A stretch of 39,405 nucleotides of DNA from Bacillota bacterium (lineage in GTDB: Bacteria; Bacillota; Clostridia; Oscillospirales; Oscillospiraceae): NCBI GenBank assembly GCA_021199635.1, contig JAJQHS010000056.1, positions 1 through 39,405 on the forward strand, read 5' to 3'. The translations under genes and the position numbers were made by a program. Positions 39,162 through 39,405 of the stretch are shown one piece after another (the first letter of the stretch is position 1; each line of letters opens with the position of its first letter). Under the pieces are notes generated by a model. It was not told the origin of the DNA. It made no database searches and saw only the letters and a list, made by a program, of their open reading frames with translations.

Positions 39162-39405
39162 ATGGCAGCACAATACGATAAAATCGAAGAATGGCTCAGG
39201 ACCCGTGCCGACCTTCGCGCAAGACTGAATTTGATGCCCTATGACGGTACGCCCGAAATCAAGGAGCGGGGCGAAGGAAAGTACCTCTATGTCAGGAAGC
39301 GTGTGGCAGGTAAACAGACCTCCACCTACGTTGGTGTGTATACGGAGGAGCTTTATAATCTGCTCCTTCGCAACGCCAGAGAAGCCCGTGAGATTCACAG
39401 GGAAC
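39162..39405 (+). CDS. Fic-family protein, N-terminal part (3' end outside window)
   Basis: The open frame starts at ATG 39162 behind AGGGAGG and runs to the window edge (81 codons). It begins M-A-A-Q-Y-D-K-I-E-E-W-L-R-T-R-A-D-L and includes L-M-P-Y-D-G-T-P-E-I-K and Y-L-Y-V-R-K-R-V-A-G-K. The last 119 bp match the broken Fic gene at 22467-22585, which in turn carries a Fic core. From memory, this N-terminal region belongs to ~350-aa Fic proteins of gut Firmicutes. The catalytic part is not in the window. Fic enzymes usually transfer AMP to protein hydroxyls and may act as toxins. The operator array upstream fits tight self-control. Confidence 0.7.
   Translation, partial: MAAQYDKIEEWLRTRADLRARLNLMPYDGTPEIKERGEGKYLYVRKRVAGKQTSTYVGVYTEELYNLLLRNAREAREIHRE

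Noticed and set aside
1-39405. CRISPR array, tRNA, rRNA, phage structural genes or a complete transposase
   Set aside because: I saw no regularly spaced short repeats, no cloverleaf I could defend and no transposase or phage capsid motifs; a tRNAscan or ISfinder search would be decisive.

Overview
The window looks like the chromosome of an anaerobic gut Clostridia-type Firmicute, probably in or near the Oscillospirales. The signs are a GC-rich coding background, AGGAGG-type ribosome binding sites, many ATGA-overlapping genes, cytoplasmic plant-glycan enzymes fed by a GPH transporter, corrinoid and 2-hydroxyacyl-CoA-dehydratase-type anaerobic proteins, an EFR1-type ferredoxin and SpoVT/AbrB-like sequences. 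This is inference from gene content. No rRNA, tRNA, CRISPR array or complete insertion sequence was recognised.

Region 1 (1-14674, all + strand). The tail of a UroD/MtaA-like corrinoid methyltransferase is followed by a LacI-type regulator with its own terminator. A consensus promoter with a palindromic operator candidate then precedes a run of GH51 arabinofuranosidase, a complete Dpp/Opp-type ABC importer (lipoprotein, two permeases, fused double ATPase) and an alpha/beta hydrolase. This run ends at a strong terminator. Next come two 2-hydroxyacyl-CoA dehydratase-like subunits, the first lacking the usual cluster cysteines, then a RACo-type reductive activator and a DUF2284 protein. I infer catabolism of an imported arabinosylated, possibly methoxylated, compound. 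The substrate is unknown.

Region 2 (about 14688-23031, accessory and partly AT-rich). It opens with a ~370-bp repeat holding a decayed SpoVT/AbrB gene, then an ImmA/IrrE remnant, a GNAT acetyltransferase and an EFR1 ferredoxin. The centrepiece is a minus-strand set: nitroreductase, three tandem SirTM-like sirtuins and a PARG/TIGR02452 protein. It lies divergent from an Rrf2 regulator across a perfect 18-bp inverted repeat that overlaps a consensus promoter. All three sirtuins carry Gln where classical sirtuins have catalytic His. This points to protein ADP-ribosylation with its own eraser, possibly under redox control. A GtrA-like membrane protein and a broken Fic gene follow.

Region 3 (23034-37475). 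An AraC regulator diverges from a tightly packed beta-glucan or related oligosaccharide locus: GPH transporter, unassigned clan-A-like glycosidase, SGNH hydrolase, GH94 phosphorylase, MFS transporter, GH9 and a domain-permuted GH3. None of the enzymes has a signal peptide, so breakdown is expected in the cytoplasm.

Region 4 (37480-39405). This holds a 3'-truncated ORF, an ankyrin-like protein, a short ORF, a second copy of the ~370-bp repeat, and the start of an intact Fic-family gene. That gene sits behind a promoter surrounded by four TTGGGGAGCA-type half-sites. The two repeat copies are direct repeats bracketing roughly 24 kb.
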